Part shown: piece by piece, positions 40,975 to 52,964 of the stretch
Layout: every line of letters begins with the position of its first letter
Numbering within the stretch: position 1 is the first letter of the stretch
Source: Zoogloea sp041917255
GTDB lineage: Bacteria; Pseudomonadota; Gammaproteobacteria; Burkholderiales; Rhodocyclaceae
NCBI GenBank assembly: GCA_041917255.1
Contig: JAYRYA010000005.1
Location: forward strand, 105,254-169,253
Length of the DNA: 64,000 nucleotides
Direction of reading: 5' to 3'
Made by a program: the position numbers and the translations under genes
The notes under the pieces: generated by a model
The model's input: the letters and a program-made list of their open reading frames with translations, nothing else
What the model was told of the DNA's origin: nothing
Database searches by the model: none

Positions 40975-41352
40975 ATGAAACTCCACCTCGACAAGAGCGA
41001 CCAGTACTACACCATCGCCCGCTACGATGCGCGCCACGTGATGATCGGAACCGAGCGTCACGAATCCAACCTCATCGTCATGCCTGAACGGCTCGACACC
41101 GGCTGGCACCCCGGCAGCTTCGAGACCCTCGACGACGCCGCCTTCGCCCATCTGGCCGGGCTGGGTTGCGAGATCGTGATCCTCGGCACTGGCATGCGTC
41201 AGCGCTTTCCGGCCCCCAGGCTGATGACAGCGCTCATCGACGCCCGCATCGGGCTGGAGGTGATGGATCTGGGTTCGGCCTGCCGCACCTACAACATCCT
41301 GGTCGCCGAGCACCGCAACGTGGCCGCGGCGCTGCTCTTCGACCGGGCCTGA
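40975..41352 (+). CDS. Mth938-like domain-containing protein
   Basis: A 125-residue soluble protein of the Mth938/DUF498 family (NDUFAF3-like fold). It starts MKLHLDKSDQYYTIARYD and has the family pattern CEIVILGTGMRQRFPAP and CRTYNILVAEHRNVAAALL. The family is linked to respiratory complex assembly in eukaryotes; the bacterial role is open. It is divergent from alaA and ends at a good terminator. Confidence 0.9.
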   Translation: MKLHLDKSDQYYTIARYDARHVMIGTERHESNLIVMPERLDTGWHPGSFETLDDAAFAHLAGLGCEIVILGTGMRQRFPAPRLMTALIDARIGLEVMDLGSACRTYNILVAEHRNVAAALLFDRA

Positions 41353-41365
41353 CCGCCGATCTTTA

Positions 41366-41392
41366 ACGCCGCGCAGATTGTCAGCGCGGCGT
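41366..41392 (+). terminator. Rho-independent terminator after the Mth938-like gene
   Basis: 9-bp arms ACGCCGCGC / GCGCGGCGT with a 9-nt loop, followed by CTTTC. It lies 13 nt after the stop codon. Confidence 0.75.
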
Positions 41393-41438
41393 CTTTCGGA
41401 TTAGGCTGATGGCGCACCCAACCGAACCCGGAGACACC

Positions 41439-41894
41439 ATGCTCGACAAGGCAGCGCCCGACTTCAGCCTCCCCGCCACCGGCAACCCCGACTTCAGCCT
41501 GTCGTCCCTCAAGGGCCAGAAAGTGGTGCTCTACTTCTACCCGAAGGACAGCACCCCGGGCTGTACCACCGAAAGCCAGAATTTCCGCGACCTGCACGAC
41601 GAATTCGTCGCGGCCAACACGGTGGTGCTCGGCATCTCCCGCGACAGCATCAAGTCCCACGACAACTTTCGCGCCAAGCAGGCGCTGCCCTTCACCCTGG
41701 TCTCCGACCCGGACGAAACGGCCTGCACCCTCTTTGGCGTGATGAAGATGAAGAACATGTACGGCAAGCAGGTGCGCGGCATCGAGCGCAGCACCTTCGT
41801 GATCGACGAAGCCGGCGTGCTGCGGCGCGAATGGCGCGGCGTGAAGGTGCCCGGCCATGCCCAGGAAGTGCTGGATTACATCAAGACCCTGTAA
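41439..41894 (+). CDS. bcp: Peroxiredoxin of the Bcp/PrxQ type
   Basis: A 151-residue thiol peroxidase that reduces hydroperoxides. The active-site motif is FYPKDSTPGCTTES with the peroxidatic cysteine. The resolving cysteine found five residues later in E. coli Bcp is a serine here. A second cysteine (in DETACTLFGV) aligns with E. coli C99. The ATG at 41439 follows CCCGGAGACACC; an upstream ATG at 41409 would add ten unconserved residues. Confidence 0.9.
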   Translation: MLDKAAPDFSLPATGNPDFSLSSLKGQKVVLYFYPKDSTPGCTTESQNFRDLHDEFVAANTVVLGISRDSIKSHDNFRAKQALPFTLVSDPDETACTLFGVMKMKNMYGKQVRGIERSTFVIDEAGVLRREWRGVKVPGHAQEVLDYIKTL

Positions 41895-41936
41895 GCCCCC
41901 GCCCCCCGACCGACAGCCCCGGAAGACGAGACCCCC

Positions 41937-43355
41937 ATGGCCACCCGACGCCCCGCGAAGTCCAAAGCCCCCGCCACCAAGCTGTTCGTCCTCGACACCA
42001 ACGTGCTGATGCACGACCCCACCAGCCTCTACCGCTTCGAGGAGCACGACATCTTCGTGCCGATGATGACGCTGGAGGAACTCGACTCCAACAAGAAGGG
42101 CATGTCGGAAGTCGCCCGCAACGCCCGTCAGGCAAGCCGCTCCCTCGACGAGATCGTCGGCTCCTGCCCGGACGGCATCGAGGCCGGAATCAGCCTCGCC
42201 GGGCCGTCGTCCGAGCTGGCCAGCGGCAGGCTGTTCCTCCAGACCGAAGCCATCGACATCAAGCTGCCGGCCGCGCTGCCCACCGCCAAGGGCGACAACC
42301 AGATCCTCGCGGTGGTGATGTACCTCTACGAGAAGTTCGACCGCAAGCGCCCGGTGATCCTGGTGTCAAAGGACATCAACATGCGCATCAAGGCCCGCGC
42401 GTTGGGCCTCGCCGCGCAGGATTACTTCAACGACAAGGTGCTCGAAGACACCGACCTCCTCTACACCGGCACCAAGGAGATCGACGCCGCCTTCTGGGAG
42501 GCCAACGGCAAGGACATCGAATCCTGGAAGCAGGACTCCCACACGTACTACAAGCTCAAGGGCCCGGGCACCGCCGACCTGCTCATCAACGAGTTCGTCT
42601 ATCAGGAGGGCGAGCAGCCCCTTCAGGCCTGGGTCAAGGAGAAAGCCGGGCGGGCCGTCACCCTCGAGACGCTGGTGGATTACTCCCACCAGAAGAACAA
42701 CGTGTGGGGCATCACCGCCCGTAACCGCGAGCAGAACTTCGCCCTCAACCTGCTGATGAACCCGGAGATCGACTTCGTCACGCTGCTCGGCCAGGCCGGC
42801 ACCGGCAAGACACTGCTCACGCTCGCCGCCAGCCTCACCCAGGTGCTCGAGACCAAACGCTACTCCGAGATCATCATGACCCGCGTCACCGTGCCGGTGG
42901 GCGAGGACATCGGCTTCCTGCCCGGCACCGAAGAAGAAAAGATGGCCCCGTGGATGGGCGCGCTCGAAGACAACCTCGACGTGCTCAACGGCACCACCGG
43001 CGAAGGCGGAGAGTGGGGCCGCGCCGCCACGCGGGATCTGATCCGCAGCCGCATCAAGATCAAGTCCCTCAACTTCATGCGCGGGCGCACCTTCATCAAC
43101 AAGTTCCTCATCATCGACGAGGCGCAAAACCTCACCCCCAAGCAGATGAAGACCCTCATCACCCGCGCCGGCCCCGGCACCAAGGTGGTGTGCCTGGGCA
43201 ACATCGCGCAGATCGACACACCCTACCTCACCGAGGGCTCGTCGGGCCTCACCTACGTGGTGGACCGCTTCAAGGGTTGGCCGCACTCCGGCCACATCAC
43301 CCTGCAGCGGGGCGAGCGCTCGCGGCTTGCCGACCACGCCGCGGAGGTGTTGTAA
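41937..43355 (+). CDS. PIN-PhoH family protein (PhoH2-like ATPase)
   Basis: A 472-residue protein. Residues ~15-150 are a PIN nuclease domain (KLFVLDTNVLMHDP, EELDSNKK, LVSKDINMRIKA). Residues ~250-470 are a PhoH ATPase domain with Walker A GQAGTGKT near 284-291, FINKFLIIDEAQNLTPKQMKTL as Walker B, and GNIAQIDTPYLTEGSSGL. PhoH2-type proteins are RNA-unwinding ribonucleases. It is 42 nt downstream of bcp and probably co-transcribed with it. Confidence 0.93.
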   Translation: MATRRPAKSKAPATKLFVLDTNVLMHDPTSLYRFEEHDIFVPMMTLEELDSNKKGMSEVARNARQASRSLDEIVGSCPDGIEAGISLAGPSSELASGRLFLQTEAIDIKLPAALPTAKGDNQILAVVMYLYEKFDRKRPVILVSKDINMRIKARALGLAAQDYFNDKVLEDTDLLYTGTKEIDAAFWEANGKDIESWKQDSHTYYKLKGPGTADLLINEFVYQEGEQPLQAWVKEKAGRAVTLETLVDYSHQKNNVWGITARNREQNFALNLLMNPEIDFVTLLGQAGTGKTLLTLAASLTQVLETKRYSEIIMTRVTVPVGEDIGFLPGTEEEKMAPWMGALEDNLDVLNGTTGEGGEWGRAATRDLIRSRIKIKSLNFMRGRTFINKFLIIDEAQNLTPKQMKTLITRAGPGTKVVCLGNIAQIDTPYLTEGSSGLTYVVDRFKGWPHSGHITLQRGERSRLADHAAEVL

Positions 43356-43499
43356 GTCCGCTCGGCGCCGGGGCGTCAAGCTTTTGCCCTGGCCGCCGAT
43401 AAGCATCGCAGGACGTCTGGCGGGGAGCGATCCCCGCCAGCGCACATCGAATGCAGAGTCGGCAATCCAACGGAAATTCCGGATGGACGAGAGGGTGCG

Positions 43500-47648
<4,149 letters not shown>

Positions 47649-47654
47649 GGGCAC

Positions 47655-48710
47655 TCAGCGCCCGGCTAGCGCCTGCGCCAGCGCCGCCAGCGTGGCAGCG
47701 TCCAGCGCGGGGACGGCCAGCATCTGCCCCTGGGCCAGTCGCCGGTAAAGCCCCTCGCCGCCCCGCCGGTAGGCCGGATCGTAATGCTTGACGACCAGCT
47801 CGGCCGCCAGCTGGGGCCAGGCCTTCAAGTCGACCAGCGTCTTCCAGGCCGCCACCTGCTCGTGTCCGTGCTGGGGCACCAGGCGGTCGAGCTTGCTGCA
47901 GAAATCCGCCGGATCGGCGATCAGGTCGGCATAGCGCTCCAGCAGATGCTCGACCCGGGCCGCCAAGGGCGCATCGATGCGCACACAGTCGCCATCCCGC
48001 AGCCGCTCGAAGAGCACCCCCGGCACATGCAGACGGCCGATGCGCCGGCTCTCGGATTCGGACCACACCGGGCGGGCCGGATCGAACGCGCGCAGCGCCG
48101 CCCACAGGCGCGTCTCGAAGGCCTTCTGGCCGGGTTGCGGCGTGCCTGCCTCGCCCCCCAGCACCGAACCCCGGTGGTTGGCCAGCCCTTCCAGATCGAG
48201 CACCTGCGCCCCCGCCGTGTCGAGGGCATCGAGGAGCGCCGTCTTGGCGCTGCCGGTGGGCCCGCACAGCACCCGGAAACCAAATTGCGCCGGCAGCGCG
48301 TCCAGGTCGTCGAGCACCCGCTGACGGAAGACCTTGTAGCCGCCTTCCAGCCGCTGGGCACCCCAGCCCACCTGCCGCAGCACGATGGTCATCGCGCCGC
48401 TGCGCTGACCACCGCGCCAGCAATAGATCAGCGGTTTCCAGCCCTTCGGCTTGCTGAGAAAATGCGTCTCGATGGCGCGGGCGATGTTTCGTGACACCAG
48501 CGCCGCCCCCAGCTTGCGGGCCTCGAAGGGCGACACCTGCTTGTAGAGCGTGCCCACCCGCGCCCGCTCCTCGTCGTCGAGCACCGGACAGTTGATCGCG
48601 CCGGGGATATGATCCTCGGCGAACTCGGCGGGCGAGCGCACGTCGACGATCGAATCAAAGCTGTCGAGCCGGTCGAGACCGACGGAAAGATAATCTGGCT
48701 GGGAAGACAT
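47655..48710 (-). CDS. selU: tRNA 2-selenouridine synthase
   Basis: A 351-residue protein that replaces sulfur by selenium at the wobble uridine of certain tRNAs, through a geranylated intermediate. The N-terminal rhodanese domain carries C97 in IYCWRGGQRSG, the position of the essential cysteine of E. coli SelU/MnmH. The P-loop is GPTGSAKT (150-157), with alanine where GKT proteins usually have glycine. It is divergent from selD, the selenophosphate source; start codons are 43 nt apart. It converges with the hybrid kinase gene. Confidence 0.94.
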   Translation of the reverse strand: MSSQPDYLSVGLDRLDSFDSIVDVRSPAEFAEDHIPGAINCPVLDDEERARVGTLYKQVSPFEARKLGAALVSRNIARAIETHFLSKPKGWKPLIYCWRGGQRSGAMTIVLRQVGWGAQRLEGGYKVFRQRVLDDLDALPAQFGFRVLCGPTGSAKTALLDALDTAGAQVLDLEGLANHRGSVLGGEAGTPQPGQKAFETRLWAALRAFDPARPVWSESESRRIGRLHVPGVLFERLRDGDCVRIDAPLAARVEHLLERYADLIADPADFCSKLDRLVPQHGHEQVAAWKTLVDLKAWPQLAAELVVKHYDPAYRRGGEGLYRRLAQGQMLAVPALDAATLAALAQALAGR

Positions 48711-48753
48711 GGGAAGAATGAACCTGATGAATCAATTGGAACCGGAAAACGCC

Positions 48754-49803
48754 ATGACTGAAGCGCCCCTGCGACTCACCGAATTGTCTCACGGCGGCGG
48801 ATGCGGCTGTAAGATCGCCCCCGCCGTGCTCTCGGAGATGCTGGCCCACATGCCAGCGGCCCAGCCCTTCGCCAACCTGATGGTGGGCACCGAGACCGCC
48901 GACGACGCCGCCGTGTGGCGCCTCAACGACGAGCAGGCGCTGATCGCCACCACCGACTTCTTCATGCCCATCGTCGATGATCCCTTCGACTTCGGCCGCA
49001 TCGCCGCCACCAACGCCCTGTCGGATGTCTACGCCATGGGCGGCACGCCGATCATGGCCCTGGCCATCGTCGGCATGCCGGTGAACAAGCTGCCGCTGGA
49101 GGCCATCGGCCGCATCCTCGAGGGCGGTGCCAGCGTATGCGCCCAGGCCGGCATTCCGGTGGCCGGGGGCCACAGCATCGATTCGCCCGAGCCCATCTAC
49201 GGCCTCGTGGCGCTGGGCATCGCCCACCCGGACATCATCAAGCGCAACGCCGACGCCAAGGAAGGCGACGTGCTGATCCTCGGCAAGCCGCTGGGCGTGG
49301 GCATCCTCGGTTCGGCCATGAAGAAGGGCGTGCTGGATGCCGACGGCTACGCCCAGATGATCGCCACCACCACCAGACTCAACACCGTCGGCCCGGCGCT
49401 GGCCCGGCTGCCCGGCGTGCATGCGCTCACCGACGTGACCGGCTTCGGCCTGCTGGGTCACCTGCTGGAGGTGTGCCGCGGCGCGGGCCTCGCCGCCACG
49501 GTGCAGGTGGCCGACGTGCCGATGATGCCGGCCGCCGTGCCGTTTGCGAAACAAGGCATCGGCCCCGGCGCCATCGCCCGCAACCTGGCCAGCTGCGGCG
49601 ACGCGGTGCGTTTTGACGACAGCGTGGCCGACTGGCAGCGCAGCGTGCTGGCCGACGCCCAGACCAGCGGCGGCCTGCTGGTGGCCTGCGACGCCGCCAG
49701 CGCCGACACCGTGCTGGAGACCTTCCGCGCCGGCGGCTTTGGCGACGCCGCGGTGATCGGCCGCATCCACGCCGGCCCGGCCGAGGTGCGCATCGCCGGC
49801 TGA
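48754..49803 (+). CDS. selD: Selenide, water dikinase (selenophosphate synthase)
   Basis: A 349-residue enzyme making selenophosphate from selenide and ATP. The ATG at 48754 gives residue numbering identical to E. coli SelD: C17 and K20 in GGGCGCKIAP are the catalytic pair; the codon at 17 is TGC, so it is not a selenocysteine form. DFFMPIVDDPFDFGRIAATNALSD and DVTGFGLLGH are clear family motifs. Upstream in-frame ATGs (48709, 48718, 48727) fall at the selU start and are less likely. No selA or selB is in the window. Confidence 0.95.
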   Translation: MTEAPLRLTELSHGGGCGCKIAPAVLSEMLAHMPAAQPFANLMVGTETADDAAVWRLNDEQALIATTDFFMPIVDDPFDFGRIAATNALSDVYAMGGTPIMALAIVGMPVNKLPLEAIGRILEGGASVCAQAGIPVAGGHSIDSPEPIYGLVALGIAHPDIIKRNADAKEGDVLILGKPLGVGILGSAMKKGVLDADGYAQMIATTTRLNTVGPALARLPGVHALTDVTGFGLLGHLLEVCRGAGLAATVQVADVPMMPAAVPFAKQGIGPGAIARNLASCGDAVRFDDSVADWQRSVLADAQTSGGLLVACDAASADTVLETFRAGGFGDAAVIGRIHAGPAEVRIAG

Positions 49804-49860
49804 AAGGCCGGCCGTGGGGCGATCCGCGATGTCGGACTGAAGTCCGACAAGGCCGTCGTT

Positions 49861-49890
49861 GCAAAAAGCCTTGCCCGCAAGGCTTTTTGC
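49861..49890 (+). terminator. Rho-independent terminator after selD
   Basis: 13-bp perfect arms GCAAAAAGCCTTG / CAAGGCTTTTTGC with a CCCG loop and a U-run in the stem, about 57 nt past the selD stop. Confidence 0.88.
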
Positions 49891-49906
49891 TTTGGGTAGC
49901 GAGGTT

Positions 49907-50087
49907 CAAAGCCTTGCGACCGAAGCACACAACCTCGCACGCAACGGGGCGGGCCTTGGGCGCCGAGCAGAAAGCCTTGCGGCCAGGGCGATGGACTTTG
50001 CCCGCAAGGCTAAACCCATCGGAGCGCGAGCCTCAAAGCCTTGCGCGCAATGCACATGACCTTGCGGTTGCGGCCCAACGCCTTGCG
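49907..50087 (+). repeat. Phased GCCTTGCG repeat cluster, possibly a frameshifted heptad-repeat gene
   Basis: Four copies of a (C/G)AA(A/C)GCCTTGCG core start at 49907, 49970, 50034 and 50076, with spacings of 63, 64 and 42 nt. 63 and 42 are multiples of 21 nt (seven codons). Read in frame the copies give heptad-like peptides (QSLATEAHNLA, ESLAARAMDFA), and after the 64-nt step the pattern continues in the next frame (QSLARNAHDLA, QRLAAEALRWE). This looks like a coiled-coil-type repeat interrupted by a one-base insertion. The same AAAGCCTTGC core is in the selD terminator. Confidence 0.5.
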
Positions 50088-50400
50088 GCCGAAGCCTTGA
50101 GGTGGGAGCGCAGCGGGGCAGACCTGGAGCGGGAAGCCGTGAGGCATGCCGCCGAAGCTCGGGCCCGCACGCCGCCGGCCGGGATCGGATCAACGGTGCT
50201 GCGGAAGGAAGAACGCAGACCAGCACCGCGTTCCGCCGGGAGGAGTAGCGGAACGCGGGTGGCTTTCAGGGAGACGCAGGCAGTAAGGCACGACTCCGGA
50301 TCGAAGGGCACTTTCGGTCTGGAGCCACCGGCACGCGGCCTGCGCACGCACCGGCGGGGTTGGGGTTGAGGGTCGCCGGCTTGGTGGCCGGTCTTGGGGC

Positions 50401-51918
50401 TCAGGCCGGCTCGCGGACGGCTTCAGGCTTGCTCTCGAGCATCGCGCCGGTCTCTTCGGCCCGCAAGTGCCACGCGAAGGCCTCGCGCAGCAGCTGCGGG
50501 GTGTGGCCGCCGCGGCGGCAGGCGCGCTGGTAGTAGTCCCGCAGCATGTCCCGGTAGAGCGGGTCGGTGCAGTGGTCGATGATCTGGTGGGCGCGCTCCC
50601 GGGGGGCGAGGCCACGCAGATCGGCCAGGCCGTGTTCGGTGACGATGATGTCCGTGTCGTGCTCGGTGTGATCCACGTGGGGCACCATCGGCACGATGCT
50701 GGAGATCGCCCCGCCCTTGGCGATGGACTTGGTGACGAACACCGACAGGTGGGCGTTGCGGGCAAAGTCGCCCGAGCCGCCGATGCCGTTCATCATGTGC
50801 GTGCCGCCCACATGGGTGGAGTTCACGTTGCCGTAAATGTCGCACTCCAGCGCGGTGTTGATGGTGATCAGGCCAAGCCGGCGGATCACCTCCGGGTGGT
50901 TGCTGATCTCCTGGGGGCGCAGCACCAGGCGCGACTTGTAGTGCTCGATGTTGCCCAGCACGCGCTCGTAGGTGTGCTTCGAGAGGGTGATCGACGAGGC
51001 CGACGCAAAGGAGAGGCGCCCGTCGTCGAGCAGCTCGACGGTGGAGTCCTGGAGCACCTCGGAATACATCTTCAGATCGCGGAAGGGCGAATCCAGCATG
51101 CCGTGAAGCACCGCGTTGGCAATGGTGCCAATGCCGGCCTGCAGGGGCTGGAGGCTGGGCGACAGGCGGCCGGCCTTCACCTCGTGGGCGAGGAAGTCAT
51201 TGAGATGCCCGGCGATGGCCTTGGTGTCGTCGTCCGGCGGCAGCACGTTCGACGGGCTGTCGGCCTTCTCGGTGATGACGATGGCGACGATCTTCTCCGG
51301 GTCGACGGGGATGAACGGCAGGCCGATGCGCTGCTCCGGCGAGATCAGCGGAATCGGCAGGCGGTGCGGGCGGTAGGTGGGGATGTAGATGTCGTGCAGC
51401 CCCTCCAGCCCAACCGGCATGGTGAGGTTGATCTCGACGATGATCTTCTTGGCCAGCACCGCAAAGCTGGCCGAATTGCCCACCGACGTGGTCGGCACGA
51501 TGCCGCCGTTCTCGGTGATGGCCGTGGCCTCGACCACCGCGATGTCCACCGGCGCGATCTGGCCGGAGCGCAGTTGCTCGACGGTCTCGGAGAGGTGCTG
51601 GTCGATGAACATCACCTCGCCGGCGTTGATCTTGCGGCGCAGGGTCGGGTCGGACTGGAAGGGGATGCGGCGGCTGATTACGTTGGCGTCGGTCAGCACC
51701 TTGTCGATGTCGTTGCCCAGGGACGCGCCGGTCATCAGGGTGATCTGCAGGTGCTCGTTGGCGGCGCGCTCGGCCAGCGCAAAGGGCACCGCCTTGCAGT
51801 CGCCGGCGCGGGTGAAGCCGCTCATCCCGACGGTCATCCCATCGGCAAACAGCGCCGCGGCGGCCTCCGGCGACATGATGCGATCCCGCAGGCGGGCGAG
51901 GCGAATACGGTCCATGGG
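50401..51918 (-). CDS. Acetyl-CoA hydrolase/succinyl-CoA:acetate CoA-transferase family
   Basis: A 505-residue enzyme of the Ach1/Cat1 CoA-transferase family. Features: TVGMSGFTRAGDCKAVP near the N-terminus, TENGGIVPTTSVGNS, the conserved glutamate region ALECDIYGNVNSTHVGG, and GIGGSGDFARNAHLS. Such enzymes move CoA between acetate or propionate and succinate, or hydrolyse acetyl-CoA. The ATG at 51918 follows GGAG at proper distance; a TTG at 51936 contains that site and is unlikely. It is divergent from a LysR gene that probably controls it. Confidence 0.92.
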   Translation of the reverse strand, partial: PMDRIRLARLRDRIMSPEAAAALFADGMTVGMSGFTRAGDCKAVPFALAERAANEHLQITLMTGASLGNDIDKVLTDANVISRRIPFQSDPTLRRKINAGEVMFIDQHLSETVEQLRSGQIAPVDIAVVEATAITENGGIVPTTSVGNSASFAVLAKKIIVEINLTMPVGLEGLHDIYIPTYRPHRLPIPLISPEQRIGLPFIPVDPEKIVAIVITEKADSPSNVLPPDDDTKAIAGHLNDFLAHEVKAGRLSPSLQPLQAGIGTIANAVLHGMLDSPFRDLKMYSEVLQDSTVELLDDGRLSFASASSITLSKHTYERVLGNIEHYKSRLVLRPQEISNHPEVIRRLGLITINTALECDIYGNVNSTHVGGTHMMNGIGGSGDFARNAHLSVFVTKSIAKGGAISSIVPMVPHVDHTEHDTDIIVTEHGLADLRGLAPRERAHQIIDHCTDPLYRDMLRDYYQRACRRGGHTPQLLREAFAWHLRAEETGAMLESKPEAVREPA

Positions 51919-51997
51919 CATTGCTGTTTTCTCCAATCCTCGATTTTCGGGGGGCCCCGCCTCGTTCGGACGGGATCGCGACGGAGTATAGAGGCGG

Positions 51998-52040
51998 GCT
52001 ATCAGTCGTGTTATGACTTAAAATCCTGCTATCAAGTCGT
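51998..52040. promoter_or_regulatory. Direct repeat in the CoA-transferase/LysR intergenic region
   Basis: GCTATCAGTCGT (51998-52009) and GCTATCAAGTCGT (52028-52040), 30 bp apart (about three helical turns), in an AT-richer patch between the divergent genes. The second copy ends just before the LysR start. Position and spacing fit a LysR-type regulator site, but the binding is not shown. Confidence 0.45.
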
Positions 52041-52047
52041 TTTTTTC

Positions 52048-52950
52048 ATGACCAGCATGGACCTGCGCGCCCTCCGCTACTTCGTCGAGACCGTCCGCCA
52101 GCAGAGCTTCACCGGCGCCGCCGAGCGCCTCAACGTCACCCAATCCACGGTGAGCAAGATGATCCGCCAGCTGGAGGACGAGATCGGCCAGCCGCTGCTG
52201 ATCCGCGACGGCCGCCAGCTGCACCTCACCGACGTCGGCCGGGTGGTGCTGGAGCGCGGGCAGGAAGCCCTGGGCGTGATGCGCAACCTGACGCAGGAGG
52301 TCGCCGACCTGGTCGAACTCGTCCGGGGCGAGCTGACGGTGGGGATTCCGCCGATGGTGAACCTGCTCTTTCCGCCGATGGTGAAGGCCTTCCGGTCGCG
52401 CCATCCGGCGGTCGCGCTGCATCTGCGCGAAGTGGGGGGGCAGCGGATCGAGCAGCTGGTGGCAGCGGGCGAACTCGAGGTGGGCGCTACCCTGCTGCCC
52501 TCCGATCCGGGCCTCGGGCTGGCCGCCCGCAGCGTGGGACACTACCCGCTCCATGTGGTAGGGCCGCTGCAGGCAGGCTGGACACGCCACGCCCAGGTGC
52601 CGCTGGAGGCCCTGCGCGACACCCCGCTGCTACTGCCCGGCGACGACTTCTCGCTGACCCGCCGGGTGCGGGAGGTGACCGCCGCGTCGGGCTTCGAGGC
52701 CCGCATCGCAGCCCAGAGCGGCCAGTGGGATTTCCTCATCGCCCTGGCCGCCGCCGGTCTCGGCACCACGCTCATTCCCTCCCCGCTGCTGGCCCGTCTC
52801 AACCTGGGCACCGAGCTGGCCGTCCGCCCCTTGGCCGAACCCCGCCTCGACTGGCGCGTGGCGGTGATCTGGAAACCCGGCGGCTACATGTCCCGGGCCG
52901 CCCAGGCATGGCTCAGGGTGTGCGAGGAGACGCTGCTGGCAACCCCGTGA
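52048..52950 (+). CDS. LysR-family transcriptional regulator
   Basis: A 300-residue regulator: N-terminal winged HTH (MDLRALRYFVETVRQQSFTGAAERLNVTQSTVSKMIRQLEDEIGQPLLIR) and a type 2 periplasmic-binding-like effector domain (~90-295). The start could be ATG 52048 or ATG 52057; neither has a clear ribosome site. It is divergent from the CoA-transferase gene, the usual arrangement for a LysR activator and its target. Confidence 0.92.
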   Translation: MTSMDLRALRYFVETVRQQSFTGAAERLNVTQSTVSKMIRQLEDEIGQPLLIRDGRQLHLTDVGRVVLERGQEALGVMRNLTQEVADLVELVRGELTVGIPPMVNLLFPPMVKAFRSRHPAVALHLREVGGQRIEQLVAAGELEVGATLLPSDPGLGLAARSVGHYPLHVVGPLQAGWTRHAQVPLEALRDTPLLLPGDDFSLTRRVREVTAASGFEARIAAQSGQWDFLIALAAAGLGTTLIPSPLLARLNLGTELAVRPLAEPRLDWRVAVIWKPGGYMSRAAQAWLRVCEETLLATP

Positions 52951-52964
52951 GGGACAGGGTCGCC

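Larger units (their letters stand above)
49804..50400. other. 597-bp gene-free segment with GCCTTGCG repeats
   Basis: Between selD and the CoA-transferase gene. It begins with the selD terminator and continues with a repeat cluster (49907-50087). No open frame has convincing coding character; the longest plus-strand frame (from 49887) changes character halfway. The right half (50160-50400) shows nothing recognisable. Confidence 0.6.

Noticed and set aside
48754..48820. Selenocysteine codon in selD
   Set aside because: The catalytic position 17 is encoded by TGC, not TGA, so this is the cysteine form of SelD.
49887..50369. 160-codon plus-strand frame after selD
   Set aside because: It begins within the terminator stem with a TTG, and only its middle part shows the heptad pattern; better explained as a frameshifted repeat region.
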